Shown here piece by piece: positions 8,627 through 17,767 of a stretch of 47,442 nt of DNA. This DNA comes from an uncultured Geobacteraceae bacterium. GTDB taxonomy: Bacteria; Desulfobacterota; Desulfuromonadia; Geobacterales; Pseudopelobacteraceae. A program made the translations under genes and the position numbers. The notes under the pieces were generated by a model. That model had not been told where the DNA came from, ran no database searches, and saw only the letters and a list, made by a program, of their open reading frames with translations. The stretch spans positions 1-47,442 of the forward strand of contig CAIYDX010000130.1 in the NCBI GenBank assembly GCA_903925005.1. The letters run 5' to 3'. Every line of letters starts with the position of its first letter. Within the stretch, counting starts at the first letter, position 1.

Positions 8627-10114
8627 ATGAAATTAAAACTTTATCTTGCTTCAATACTGTTTGTTGTCCTGGCCGGGCTGATTCCGATTGCCGCAATGGC
8701 CGAAGAGAAAAAAGATGCCACACCGGCTGCTGCGGCATCTGCTGCCCCCGCTGCCGCACCGGCAGCAGATGCCGCAAAACCGGCCGACGCAGCAGCCCCC
8801 GCTGCCGCTGCTGCAACACCGCCGGATGTCAAACCGGTACTGAATACCGGTGACACCGCCTGGATGCTTGTCTCCTCGGCGCTGGTACTGTTGATGATCC
8901 CCGGCCTGGCGCTGTTCTACGGCGGCATGGTCCGTCAGAAGAACGTCCTCTCTACCTTCATGCACTCTTTTGTCGCGATGGGTATCGTCGGCGTACAGTG
9001 GGCGGTCGTCGGCTACTCACTCTCCTTCGGGCCCGATGCAGGGCATATGGGGCTGATCGGCGATTTCAGCAAGGTAATGCTGAACGGGTTGGTCATCATG
9101 AAAGATGCCGCCAGCGGCACCGTCGAATGGGCACTGTTCCAGAACTACAGCAAAGAGCCGGGCGCAATTCCAGAGCTTGTTTTCGCAATGTACCAGGCGA
9201 TGTTCGCCATAATCACCGTTGCTCTTATCTCGGGAGCCATGGCCGAACGCGTCAAGTTTTCCGCCTACTGCGTATTTGTCCTTCTCTGGACTACGCTGGT
9301 CTATGATCCGCTGGCTCACTGGGTCTGGATGTCGGACGGCTGGCTGATGAAGAAGGGCGCCCTCGACTTTGCCGGTGGTACCGTTGTTCACCTCTCTTCC
9401 GGTATCTCAGCCCTCGCGTTCCTGAAATTCCTCGGCAAACGTCACGGCTACCCCACTGAGCGGATGGCTCCCCACAATCTGCCGCTGACCCTGCTCGGCG
9501 TTGGTCTGCTCTGGTTCGGCTGGTTCGGTTTTAATGCCGGTTCGGCTATCGTCGGCCCTAACTGCTCGGATGCCGCCGGCGGGTTGGCCGGTCTGGCCTT
9601 TGCCACTACAACAATTGCTCCGGCCGCCGCCGGTCTCTCCTGGATGATCGCTGAATGGTTCCACTCCGGTAAACCGAGTGCCCTCGGCTTCGGTTCCGGT
9701 GTCGTCGCCGGTCTGGTAGTCATCACTCCCGCCGCCGGTTTTGTACAGCCGGGCGCCGCACTGCTGATGGGTTTGATGGCCGGTCTCGTCTGCTACGGCG
9801 GCATCCTGCTGAAAGCTAAGCTGAAATATGACGATTCTCTTGATGCCTTCGGCGTTCACGGAATCGGCGGAACCTTCGGTGCCATCATGACCGGTGTCTT
9901 TGCCACGGTCGGTGCCACCGGCCTTCTGACAGGAAATTTCAAACAGCTGATGATCCAGCTGATTGCAGTAGTGGCCGCAGGCGCCTATGCCTTCACCGTA
10001 ACCTTTATCATCGCCTTCGTTCTTGACAAGACCATGGGTCTGCGTGTTGACAAAGAAGACGAAATCATGGGTCTCGACCAGACACAGCATTCGGAGTCAG
10101 GCTACAACATGTAG
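8627..10114 (+). CDS. amtB: Ammonium transporter AmtB (glnK-linked)
   Basis: 495 residues. The signal peptide (to about 25) is followed by an Ala/Pro-rich low-complexity linker (about 26-68) and the Amt core: TAWMLVSSALVLLMIPGLAL, FYGGMVRQKNVLSTFM, and pore histidines in VVHLSSGISALAF and FGVHGIGGTFGA. It conducts ammonium through the inner membrane and is gated by GlnK from the same transcript. Membrane-bound GlnK-AmtB complexes are also known to sequester DraG in other diazotrophs, which is relevant because draG is in this window. The start is supported by TACGGAGGAACACC. A hairpin terminator follows at 10154-10188. About the first 70 residues are poorly conserved-looking. Confidence 0.96.
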   Translation: MKLKLYLASILFVVLAGLIPIAAMAEEKKDATPAAAASAAPAAAPAADAAKPADAAAPAAAAATPPDVKPVLNTGDTAWMLVSSALVLLMIPGLALFYGGMVRQKNVLSTFMHSFVAMGIVGVQWAVVGYSLSFGPDAGHMGLIGDFSKVMLNGLVIMKDAASGTVEWALFQNYSKEPGAIPELVFAMYQAMFAIITVALISGAMAERVKFSAYCVFVLLWTTLVYDPLAHWVWMSDGWLMKKGALDFAGGTVVHLSSGISALAFLKFLGKRHGYPTERMAPHNLPLTLLGVGLLWFGWFGFNAGSAIVGPNCSDAAGGLAGLAFATTTIAPAAAGLSWMIAEWFHSGKPSALGFGSGVVAGLVVITPAAGFVQPGAALLMGLMAGLVCYGGILLKAKLKYDDSLDAFGVHGIGGTFGAIMTGVFATVGATGLLTGNFKQLMIQLIAVVAAGAYAFTVTFIIAFVLDKTMGLRVDKEDEIMGLDQTQHSESGYNM

Positions 10115-10153
10115 CAAGCAGAATATAACATTACGCTTAGTGTTATTCATACA

Positions 10154-10188
10154 AAAGCCGCCAACTCCTGAAAAGGATTGGCGGCTTT
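10154..10188 (+). terminator. Likely terminator of glnK-amtB
   Basis: Perfect 11-bp stem AAAGCCGCCAA (10154-10164) with TTGGCGGCTTT (10178-10188). The T-run is only the three T of the stem, so it is moderate in strength. Confidence 0.65.
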
Positions 10189-10233
10189 CGACGTTCTTAA
10201 GGACTCGGAATTTACTGATGTACCGTTTTTGAT

Positions 10234-10325
10234 TGTAGGGGCTAAGCAAGTTTCATCTGCTTCGCCCGCATTTGATCTCCGTAGCAAAAGGGCGAAGCAG
10301 GTTAGGCTTTTGCTTCGCCCCTACA
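10234..10325. repeat. Intergenic inverted repeat (TGTAGGGGC ... GCCCCTACA)
   Basis: End arms TGTAGGGGC (10234-10242) and GCCCCTACA (10317-10325) enclose further mirrored pieces (CTTCGCCC / GGGCGAAGC). This is the look of small non-coding dispersed repeats found between genes in many bacteria. Other copies cannot be checked from this window. Confidence 0.55.
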
Positions 10326-10373
10326 TGGATAAACGTAAATCAGCAATTTCCACATCCCTTAATATCAAATCTT

Positions 10374-12542
10374 TTATATTCTCCTGTCAGCATCCTTAAT
10401 ACTGTAGATGCATTGTACGCATGGACACTCATCCTTGCTGATTGCCGGTCCGGACATCGGCCTGGGCCGGTGGGCGCAATCTTCACAAAGGGTTATGTTC
10501 CAGATCCCTTGCATAAGGAGTTTCCTGAATTCATCGGCAGGCACCGGCCTGCTGAAATAATAGCCCTGAATCTCGACACAGCCATTGCTGTTCAGGAAAT
10601 CCAGATGGCCCTTGTTTTCGACACCTTCCGCTATGACGCGCATCTTCAGACTCTTTGCCATGGCGATGATGGCGGCAACTATTGCAGCATCATCCTGGTC
10701 TGTAGTGATGTCCCTGACGAACGACTGATCAATTTTCAATTTGTCGAGGGGGAACTTTTTCAGATGACTCAGGCTGGAGTAACCGGTGCCAAAGTCGTCA
10801 ATGGAAAGCTTGAGACCCATCTGTTTCAGTAAATGGAGAGTGTTGACGGCCGCTTCGGCATTCTGCATGATGCCGCTTTCAGTAATCTCCAGCTCCAGCC
10901 AACGAGAATCGAGGTCGGTCTCTTTCAAAGCATCGGCTACCATTTCCGTCAGGTTCTTCTGACGGAATTGCACGGCTGAGAGGTTGACCGCCACCGGGAT
11001 TGGAGAAAGTCCCTCACGCTGCCATGCGCTGTTCTGCCGGCACGCCTCCATCAGTACCCATTCTCCTATGGTTACAATCAGGCCGCTCTCTTCTGCTATC
11101 GGGATGAACATGCCCGGAGGAACAAGCCCTACCCCAGGACGCCGCCAGCGAACCAGCGCCTCGGCTCCGATGATTCGTCCTGTTGCGGAATTTACCTGCG
11201 GCTGGTAATAGAGTACGAACTCTTCTCTCTCCAACGCTCTTCGCAGGTTGTTTTCCATGGTCAGACGCTCGTAGGCGCTGTCGTTCATTTCCGGTGCAAA
11301 AAACTGGTAATTGTTCCGGCCGATCTCTTTTGATCGATACATGGCGACATCGGCGTTGGCAATGAGCTCTTCATTGGCGATTCCGTCGTCAGGAGAGATG
11401 GTGATGCCGATGCTGGCGGTTGTGGTTAATTCGGTGTCTCTGATCACAAAGCGGACGGCCATCGCATCAAGAATCTTCTGGGCAACTATTGCGGCATGTG
11501 CTCCTTCCGGAAGATCGGGGAGAATGACGATGAATTCATCTCCTCCGAGGCGGGCCACGGTGTCGCTGCTCCGGATGCACCCTTTCAGCCGTTCGGCAAC
11601 TGCTTGGAGCAAAAGATCGCCGATACTGTGCCCCAAGGTGTCGTTGATGGCCTTGAACCTGTCCAGATCAAGAAATAAAATCGCCACTTTTTTTCTGAGA
11701 CGTTTGGCGGCTATGGTAGCCTGAAGGATCCGGTCATGCAGCAGCTCCCTATTGGGAAGCCCTGTTAACGCATCATAGTTAGACATGAAATGGATACGCT
11801 CATCGGCGGCCTTGCGGTCGGAAAGGTCGGCAAAAACCGCAATGTAATTTTGCAGCCTTTCCCCGGAATCCTTAACGGCTACGATGCTGAGCCACTTCGG
11901 ATATTCCTCACCATTCTTGCGACGATCCCATATTTCTCCCTGCCACTGTCCGTCCTTGTTGATCGACTCCCACATCATCTGGTAAAACTCGGAGGTGTGG
12001 CGCCCTGAAGCCATGAGAGCAGGGGCTTTACCGATGATTTCTTCTGGCAAGTAGCCGGTTATTCTGGTGAAGGCGGGGTTGATTGAGATGTATTTGTTGT
12101 CAGCATCCGTGACTCCGATCGCCTCCCCCATGTTCTCCAACACCTTCGCGGCCAGATTCAATTCCTTTTCCGACCTTTTGCGTTCCGATGTGTCACGCAT
12201 TATTCCCACATACAGGGCAATTCCTTCCAACTCCAACTCGCGGACCGATATATCAATATGGCAAATACCACCATCCCTGCGGCGGCCGATCAGATCCCGG
12301 ACTACGTGGCTGTTTTTGCCGACATCGAACGTGATCAGGCTGGAAACGGAGAAACTTGCTTCCGTTGTATCGTGTTTTGAAAGCAGGGCCATGATGTCCC
12401 TTTTTTTCAGTTCAGAAGCCGAATAGCCGAAGAATTCCTCGGCAGCCCGGTTTAACAACTCGATTTTTCCTTGTCTGTCAAAACAGACTACCGCTTCCGC
12501 CAGATGCTGAAGGATGGCTTTAGCTCGTTCGTCCTGGATCAT
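10374..12542 (-). CDS. PAS-PAS-GGDEF-EAL c-di-GMP turnover protein
   Basis: 722 residues from the ATG at 12542; an in-frame TTG at 12584 would add 14. Order: PAS (about 10-115, AEAVVCFDRQGKIELLNRAA), second PAS with PAC (about 130-250, EAIGVTDADNKYISINPAFT), GGDEF with an intact GGDEF signature preceded by an RSSD inhibitory site five residues upstream, then EAL with intact EALVRW, ELEITES and DDFGTGYSS motifs. Both catalytic halves look competent, so it may make or break c-di-GMP depending on PAS input. No transmembrane segment is seen. A short tail with several cysteines (CEDCAHRP, CPCVQC) ends the protein and could bind metal. It points toward the HD-GYP gene's opposite strand and appears monocistronic. 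Confidence 0.9.
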   Translation of the reverse strand: MIQDERAKAILQHLAEAVVCFDRQGKIELLNRAAEEFFGYSASELKKRDIMALLSKHDTTEASFSVSSLITFDVGKNSHVVRDLIGRRRDGGICHIDISVRELELEGIALYVGIMRDTSERKRSEKELNLAAKVLENMGEAIGVTDADNKYISINPAFTRITGYLPEEIIGKAPALMASGRHTSEFYQMMWESINKDGQWQGEIWDRRKNGEEYPKWLSIVAVKDSGERLQNYIAVFADLSDRKAADERIHFMSNYDALTGLPNRELLHDRILQATIAAKRLRKKVAILFLDLDRFKAINDTLGHSIGDLLLQAVAERLKGCIRSSDTVARLGGDEFIVILPDLPEGAHAAIVAQKILDAMAVRFVIRDTELTTTASIGITISPDDGIANEELIANADVAMYRSKEIGRNNYQFFAPEMNDSAYERLTMENNLRRALEREEFVLYYQPQVNSATGRIIGAEALVRWRRPGVGLVPPGMFIPIAEESGLIVTIGEWVLMEACRQNSAWQREGLSPIPVAVNLSAVQFRQKNLTEMVADALKETDLDSRWLELEITESGIMQNAEAAVNTLHLLKQMGLKLSIDDFGTGYSSLSHLKKFPLDKLKIDQSFVRDITTDQDDAAIVAAIIAMAKSLKMRVIAEGVENKGHLDFLNSNGCVEIQGYYFSRPVPADEFRKLLMQGIWNITLCEDCAHRPRPMSGPAISKDECPCVQCIYSIKDADRRI

Positions 12543-12785
12543 GGCAAGCCTGCGAAGTGGTCGTATGAGATGTGGCAGAAGCAAAATGAAAAGTTCCGCG
12601 TTGACGGAAATACGTCGGGAAGGGATTTACGCGAGATGTGGGTATCTGATATTTTCATAAAATGTGTTCCACCCGGAAAGTGACAGATAGTACCATGTGA
12701 CAGATACATTTTCCATTCGTATTTATACAGGCATGATTATTATCTGATTGCCACTTAATCCGGCAGAGGGTATAAAAAGTTTATT

Positions 12786-14042
12786 ATGATCGACAACCTT
12801 CACAAATGGCTTATCCTCAGATTAATGCTGGTCTGGTTCGTTCTGTCTCTTGTAATTGGCGGAGTGGTTCATTATCTCGGCAATGTCCATTTGGACAACC
12901 ACGTTGTGAACATGGCCAAGACCGAAACAGTGAACTACAAAGACATGGTGGTCTCCTATCTGAAATCCCCTTCGGAGCAGAAGCTTCTGGAACTCAACAG
13001 CAGGATTAAGAATCAGATAGAAAAGGACAATCTCATTGCCGTAGAATTCTACGATGCCAAATCCAGCAAGATCACCGAAGCGGTCAAGCCGTCCTCCCGT
13101 GAGGTTGAAGAGGAACTCCCCAAGCATGGCAGCGAATTTTCCGACAAAGATGGCATAATCTGTACAAAACTGTTACTTGGAAGCGATACCTACATGAGGT
13201 TGTTTGTGCCGCTCTTCAACAGTACCGGAATCAAGATTGGATATCTGGAGGGGATCTATCACGCACCGAGCGAGATCATCGCCCAGATCAAGCAGCAAAC
13301 CTTCTGGTCGCTGCTCCTGGTTGTGCTGATCATCCTCGTCACCAGTCTTGCGCTGTACCCAATCATTATTCGCCTCAACAGAACGCTCATAGACTACTCC
13401 AATAACCTTGCGCTGACCAATATCGGCATGCTGAAGGTGCTTGGAAGCGCTATTGCCAAACGTGACAGCGACACCAATATCCATAACTATCGAGTTACAC
13501 TCTACTCCGTCCGGATTGGAGAGGAACTGGGGCTTTCCCGCACCGCCATGCAGGGGTTAATTAAAGGTTCATTTCTGCATGATCTCGGCAAGATTGCCAT
13601 TGGCGATGCAATTTTGCACAAACCGGGAAAACTTACTGACGAAGAGTTCACTATTATGAAGAGCCATGTCCGGCATGGCGAAGACATCATCAGCGGCTAT
13701 GACTGGTTGAAGGATGCGCAGGACGTGGTCCTCTGTCATCATGAAAAATTTGACGGCAGTGGTTATCCGGCCGGCATGACACAAGAGGATATTCCGTTGA
13801 ACGCCCGCATCTTCGCTGTGGCGGACGTGTTCGACGCCTTGACCTCGAAACGCCCCTATAAGGAGGCATTCAGCTTTGAAGTCGCAGTGAAAATCCTGCA
13901 AGACTCGCTTGGGAGCCATTTCGATCCGGAGGTCGCACAGTTCTTTCTCGGCCATGCCGCAGCCATGCACGGCGAGATCTGCAACGAAGATGAAGCGTTG
14001 CTGCATGTGAAGCTGGAATCGTACATCAGGAAGTATTTTTGA
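12786..14042 (+). CDS. Membrane HD-GYP domain c-di-GMP phosphodiesterase
   Basis: 418 residues. Helix 1 (about 10-30, LRLMLVWFVLSLVIGGVVHY) and helix 2 (about 170-190, FWSLLLVVLIILVTSLALYP) bound a periplasmic sensor region. The cytoplasmic C-terminal half carries the HD-GYP signature: HDLGKIAIGDAIL, HVRHGEDI and HHEKFDGSGYPAGM. HD-GYP proteins hydrolyse c-di-GMP to GMP through a di- or tri-metal site, and the residues are all present. The signal sensed is unknown. It is convergent with the TauE-like gene at 14055 and divergent from the GGDEF-EAL gene, pairing two c-di-GMP proteins side by side. Confidence 0.9.
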   Translation: MIDNLHKWLILRLMLVWFVLSLVIGGVVHYLGNVHLDNHVVNMAKTETVNYKDMVVSYLKSPSEQKLLELNSRIKNQIEKDNLIAVEFYDAKSSKITEAVKPSSREVEEELPKHGSEFSDKDGIICTKLLLGSDTYMRLFVPLFNSTGIKIGYLEGIYHAPSEIIAQIKQQTFWSLLLVVLIILVTSLALYPIIIRLNRTLIDYSNNLALTNIGMLKVLGSAIAKRDSDTNIHNYRVTLYSVRIGEELGLSRTAMQGLIKGSFLHDLGKIAIGDAILHKPGKLTDEEFTIMKSHVRHGEDIISGYDWLKDAQDVVLCHHEKFDGSGYPAGMTQEDIPLNARIFAVADVFDALTSKRPYKEAFSFEVAVKILQDSLGSHFDPEVAQFFLGHAAAMHGEICNEDEALLHVKLESYIRKYF

Positions 14043-14054
14043 TTCTACTGCCGC

Positions 14055-14732
14055 CTACATATGATGATGCCCCATCTTCGCCAGCACCCGCCAGAGTCCG
14101 GCCACACCCATAAGAGCAACGATAACCCCGACCAGTCGAAACATGATATCCCGGATCATCCCGGAAATTGCACTTGAGGCGGTGCCGAACAGCAACAGCA
14201 GCGGCATGGTACCCAAACCGAGAGCGGCCATGATTGCCCCGCCGCGAAGCGGACTGCCGCTCCCCATCGCAACCATGAGAGGGGCATAGACCAGCCCGCA
14301 CGGAAGGAAGCCGAGGATGATCCCAAGGGGGAGGGCGGAAAGCGGCGACGTGCCGGATATGACCCGTTTAAGCGGCCCGGCAAGAAACTGTCCGGCACTC
14401 CCCCCCATCGAAGAGAGGTTGAACCAGCTGAGTCTCAACGCCGAGGCCAGGCCAACGACGATAACGAACAGGTTTGCTCCGCAAAAGAACCATATCCCGA
14501 ATGATTTCAAAACAGGCAGATCAAGCGATGAGCCGATAAAGCCTGCCGCACAGCCGAGCAGCGCGTAGGTGGATATGCGCCCGAGATTGTAAAACAGCTG
14601 GGACGCTATTCTGGAGTTCAGTGTGCCGCAGCGGCCGGTCATCGAAAGAGCGGCAACGATTCCTCCGCACATCCCGAGGCAATGAACGCTGCCGGCCAAG
14701 CCGGCAAGGAAGGCAAGCCAAATTTCAATCAT
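14055..14732 (-). CDS. TauE/SafE-like membrane protein at the end of the cbb3 operon
   Basis: 225 residues with about six helices. The N-terminus AFLAGLAGSVHCLGMCGGIV is the hallmark of the sulfite-exporter TauE/SafE (UreH-like, DsbD_2-related) proteins often found at the end of cco gene clusters. The paired cysteine and histidine in helix 1 suggest metal or thiol handling; a role in copper supply to the oxidase is inferred from context. The start ATGA overlaps the ccoS stop by four bases, so it is translationally coupled and last in the operon. Confidence 0.8.
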   Translation of the reverse strand: MIEIWLAFLAGLAGSVHCLGMCGGIVAALSMTGRCGTLNSRIASQLFYNLGRISTYALLGCAAGFIGSSLDLPVLKSFGIWFFCGANLFVIVVGLASALRLSWFNLSSMGGSAGQFLAGPLKRVISGTSPLSALPLGIILGFLPCGLVYAPLMVAMGSGSPLRGGAIMAALGLGTMPLLLLFGTASSAISGMIRDIMFRLVGVIVALMGVAGLWRVLAKMGHHHM

Positions 14733-14884
14733 GTATGATCCTCCTCATCATCATCCAGCATTCTGTGTTTGGGCCTCTCAATATCTTCGAATTCTCCTTT
14801 TTTTACCGCCCAGATAAAAAACAGCCAGCAGCCGCAGCCGAGAAAGAGAGACAATATTATGAGTGTCACCAATGAGTTATCCAT
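14729..14884 (-). CDS. ccoS: cbb3-type oxidase assembly protein CcoS
   Basis: 51 residues: a single helix (SLVTLIILSLFLGCGCWLFF) followed by an acidic tail (KKGEFEDIERPKHRMLDDDE), the typical CcoS layout. It is needed for cofactor insertion into the oxidase. I chose the ATG at 14884, which lies inside the last codons of ccoI (8-base overlap), as usual for the ccoI-ccoS pair; an upstream in-frame ATG would sit well inside ccoI. Confidence 0.88.
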   Translation of the reverse strand: MDNSLVTLIILSLFLGCGCWLFFIWAVKKGEFEDIERPKHRMLDDDEEDHT

Positions 14885-17297
14885 GTTTGTATCTCGTAAT
14901 TCGCAATGAATTGCCGACAACGCAGATGGAACTGAGCGCCATCGCAGCAGCCGCGTAGATTGGCGTAAGCCTGCCGGTCATTGCCAGAGGAATTCCGACA
15001 ATATTATATATAAACGCCCAGGCGAGATTCTGCCTGACAACATTCATGGTTCTCCGGGCAATTAGGTGTGCGAATGCGAGTCGTTCCAGATCCGGTTTTA
15101 CCAGCACCAGATCGGAGGTTTCAAGAGCTATGTCGGTGCCGCCCGCCACGACACATCCCACATCGGCGGCGGAAATAGCCGGGGCATCATTGATGCCGTC
15201 GCCAACCATCAAGACGGTCTCACCCTTTGACCGCAACTCTTCCAGGTACCCGGCCTTTCCGGCCGGGGAGATTTCGCCGATCCCCTCATCAATGCCGAGA
15301 AAAGCTGCTATCCGTTGAACTGTCTGGCGGCGATCACCGCTTAACAGCAGGCTGCGGATATCGCTTTTCCTGAAATATTCAATCAGCGCCGGCGCGTCTT
15401 CCAGCATCCGATCCTGCATTACCACGGAGGCTATATAGCGGCCATCGCAAGCAACAAAAACCACGGTTTCGCCAGGGGCCGAGTCAATGCTGTCCGGAAT
15501 CCCAAGCACACCGAGCATGCCGAGAAAATTCGCATTGCCGACCGCAACATGCTCATCACCTGCCATGCCGGCTACTCCGCCGCCGGCAACTGTTCTCAGC
15601 TGTTCTCCGGTCGTTGTCCGGATCTCTTCCTTCTCCGCATAGGCGCAGATTGCCCGGCCAACCGGATGACGGGAACCGTTTTCAACGGCGGCAGCCAGCC
15701 TGATGGCCTCTTTCGGGTCAACACCCGGTTCGGGATGCACCGCGACAACCACCGGCATGCCATAAGTTACCGTGCCGGTTTTATCGAACACCGCCACACT
15801 GATTTTACCCAGGCGCTCCAGGATGTCCCCCCCCTTGAAGATAACCCCGGATGCCGCAGCCGCGCCGGTTCCGGCAAGTATGGCCGTAGGAGTAGCCAGC
15901 CCGAGCGCACAGGGGCAGGCGATGACGAGTACAGCCAGAGCGGTCATCAAAGATGAGCCGATCCGGCCCGTCGCACCGTATTGCCAGAAAAAAGTCGCCG
16001 TCGCCAGAATCAGAACTACCGGGACAAAATAGGCTGCCGCCCGGTCCGCAATGCCTTGAATCGGCGCTCGGCGGTTCTGCGCCTCTTCCACAAGCCTCGC
16101 AACCCTGGCAATAAAACTCTCCGCAGCCGGTTTTTCGCACAGCACCCTGACGGTGCCGGTAAGGTTGATGCTGCCGGCTATCAGCAGGTCTCCGGAACTT
16201 TTAACCACCGGCGCCGCTTCACCCGTTGCCGGTGACTCATCAACATCGGTAATCCCCTCAACAATCCGGCCATCGACAAGGAAACGCTCTCCTGGGGCCA
16301 CCAGGAGAAGATCCCCTTTTTTCAATTCAGACGCTTCAACCGTTTCAAGCTCGCCGTCAGTAAACCTCCTGGCATCTCCGGCAGTAAGATTGAGAAGCCG
16401 TTCCACACCGACCGCGGCGTGGCGTTTGGCGATATTTTCCAACAGACGCCCCGCCAGGATCAGTGTGATGATCATCGCGGCGGTCTCGTAATAGACTTCT
16501 CCACCGGTAAAAGTTGCATAGATGCTGAATATGTAGGAAGAGAGAGCGCCAATGGCAATGAGGAGTTCCATGTTGGGCGCCCTGTTGACAATGCCGCGCC
16601 AGGCGCCGCTCAGAAAGGGCCATCCGGCGTAAAAAATCACCGGAGTCGTCACCAGAAAGGAAAAACATTGCAGGTTGAATTTGATACCGGCACTGATCCC
16701 CTGAAAATAGCCGGCATAGAGGGCAAACGAATAAGCCATCAACTGCATGGTCAGAAAAAAAGCCGTACCGAAACGGATCAGCAGGTCCTTTTTTTCCCGG
16801 TTGGCGCTCTCCTCGGCAGCTGTCCTGGTATAGGGACGGGGGAGATAGCCGAGCTGGCCTATACGGGTGAAGATCGAGGTCGGCGTAATTTTCGCTGGAT
16901 CGAACTGAACGCGGGCTCGGCTGGTAGCGTAATTCACCCGCACTTCCAGCACTCCAGTCAGCTGGCCGATGATTTTTTCGTTGAGCCAGACGCAGGTGGC
17001 GCAGCGGATGCCGTCGATGATGATGTCTATCGCGCTAACATTTTCATATTGATATACGAACCGGGAGAGATAGTGGTCATTGAAGGCCGCCTGGAACGCA
17101 TGTTCACCAACCCCGGACTCCGGGCATTCACGGCGGCGGTAGAAATCGCCAAGACCGGTTCCGGTGATGAGGAGGTAGGCGCCCCGGCAGCCCCGACAGC
17201 AGAAAACCAGGATTTCATCAACACACTGCTCTTCAACGAGCATCCCTTTCGGAATAGCGATGCCGCAGTGAAAGCATATCTTCGCGGGGTCCGTCAA
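14877..17297 (-). CDS. ccoI: Copper-transporting P1B-type ATPase CcoI/FixI
   Basis: 806 residues. A Cys-rich N-terminus (CFHCGIAI ... FCCRGC) is followed by a heavy-metal-associated domain with CATC (about residues 95-115), eight membrane helices, the CPC copper-translocation motif (ACPCALG), the phosphorylation site DKTGTVT and the hinge VGDGINDAPA. It exports Cu+ across the inner membrane for assembly of the cbb3 oxidase CuB site. The start overlaps the ccoH stop (ATGA) and the end overlaps ccoS. The extra N-terminal Cys domain is normal for CcoI, so nothing appears missing. Confidence 0.95.
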   Translation of the reverse strand: MTDPAKICFHCGIAIPKGMLVEEQCVDEILVFCCRGCRGAYLLITGTGLGDFYRRRECPESGVGEHAFQAAFNDHYLSRFVYQYENVSAIDIIIDGIRCATCVWLNEKIIGQLTGVLEVRVNYATSRARVQFDPAKITPTSIFTRIGQLGYLPRPYTRTAAEESANREKKDLLIRFGTAFFLTMQLMAYSFALYAGYFQGISAGIKFNLQCFSFLVTTPVIFYAGWPFLSGAWRGIVNRAPNMELLIAIGALSSYIFSIYATFTGGEVYYETAAMIITLILAGRLLENIAKRHAAVGVERLLNLTAGDARRFTDGELETVEASELKKGDLLLVAPGERFLVDGRIVEGITDVDESPATGEAAPVVKSSGDLLIAGSINLTGTVRVLCEKPAAESFIARVARLVEEAQNRRAPIQGIADRAAAYFVPVVLILATATFFWQYGATGRIGSSLMTALAVLVIACPCALGLATPTAILAGTGAAAASGVIFKGGDILERLGKISVAVFDKTGTVTYGMPVVVAVHPEPGVDPKEAIRLAAAVENGSRHPVGRAICAYAEKEEIRTTTGEQLRTVAGGGVAGMAGDEHVAVGNANFLGMLGVLGIPDSIDSAPGETVVFVACDGRYIASVVMQDRMLEDAPALIEYFRKSDIRSLLLSGDRRQTVQRIAAFLGIDEGIGEISPAGKAGYLEELRSKGETVLMVGDGINDAPAISAADVGCVVAGGTDIALETSDLVLVKPDLERLAFAHLIARRTMNVVRQNLAWAFIYNIVGIPLAMTGRLTPIYAAAAMALSSICVVGNSLRITRYKHG

Positions 17298-17758
17298 TTG
17301 ATGACAACCACCGTGCCGATGATGGTCGCCTCTCCCTTGGTAAAGCGCATGGTGCCGTGAAGCTCCCCCTGGGCATTTTCGGGCCGCGGAACACGGTACA
17401 TTCCATGGCCCGCTTCACTTAAGTCGAGAACAGCGGAATCCCGATTTCCGGCCGCGCGATCAAGGTTGTACACAACGTGACCTCCCGACACCGGCAAGCC
17501 CGCCTCATCGCGCACCATAACCTGTACGTAACTCCCGGCAATGGAAGCGATCATTGTCCAGCCGTTACCGGCATTCCCTGTTTTGGAATGAGCTTCGGCG
17601 TAATGGAGGCCGTGGCTGTAGTAATCGGCATCGACCACCTTGCTGACTTTCTGCTTCGCGACAACAAGGCTTGCAGCCGTGGCAACGATAAATAAACCGA
17701 TCATCGCAAATATTGTTATTTTCCAGTATTTCCCGGCATCGGTATTATTTCGCTTCAT
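17294..17758 (-). CDS. ccoH: FixH/CcoH cbb3 oxidase assembly protein
   Basis: 154 residues: short cytoplasmic N-terminus, one helix (ITIFAMIGLFIVATAASLVV), then a periplasmic beta-rich domain with the DADYYSHGLHYAEA motif typical of FixH. CcoH binds the immature CcoN/CcoP and is required for a stable oxidase. It lies between ccoG and ccoI, overlapping the latter by four bases. The start is supported by TGAGGGGTAATT nine bases after the ccoG stop. Confidence 0.9.
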   Translation of the reverse strand: MKRNNTDAGKYWKITIFAMIGLFIVATAASLVVAKQKVSKVVDADYYSHGLHYAEAHSKTGNAGNGWTMIASIAGSYVQVMVRDEAGLPVSGGHVVYNLDRAAGNRDSAVLDLSEAGHGMYRVPRPENAQGELHGTMRFTKGEATIIGTVVVIN

Positions 17759-17767
17759 AATTACCCC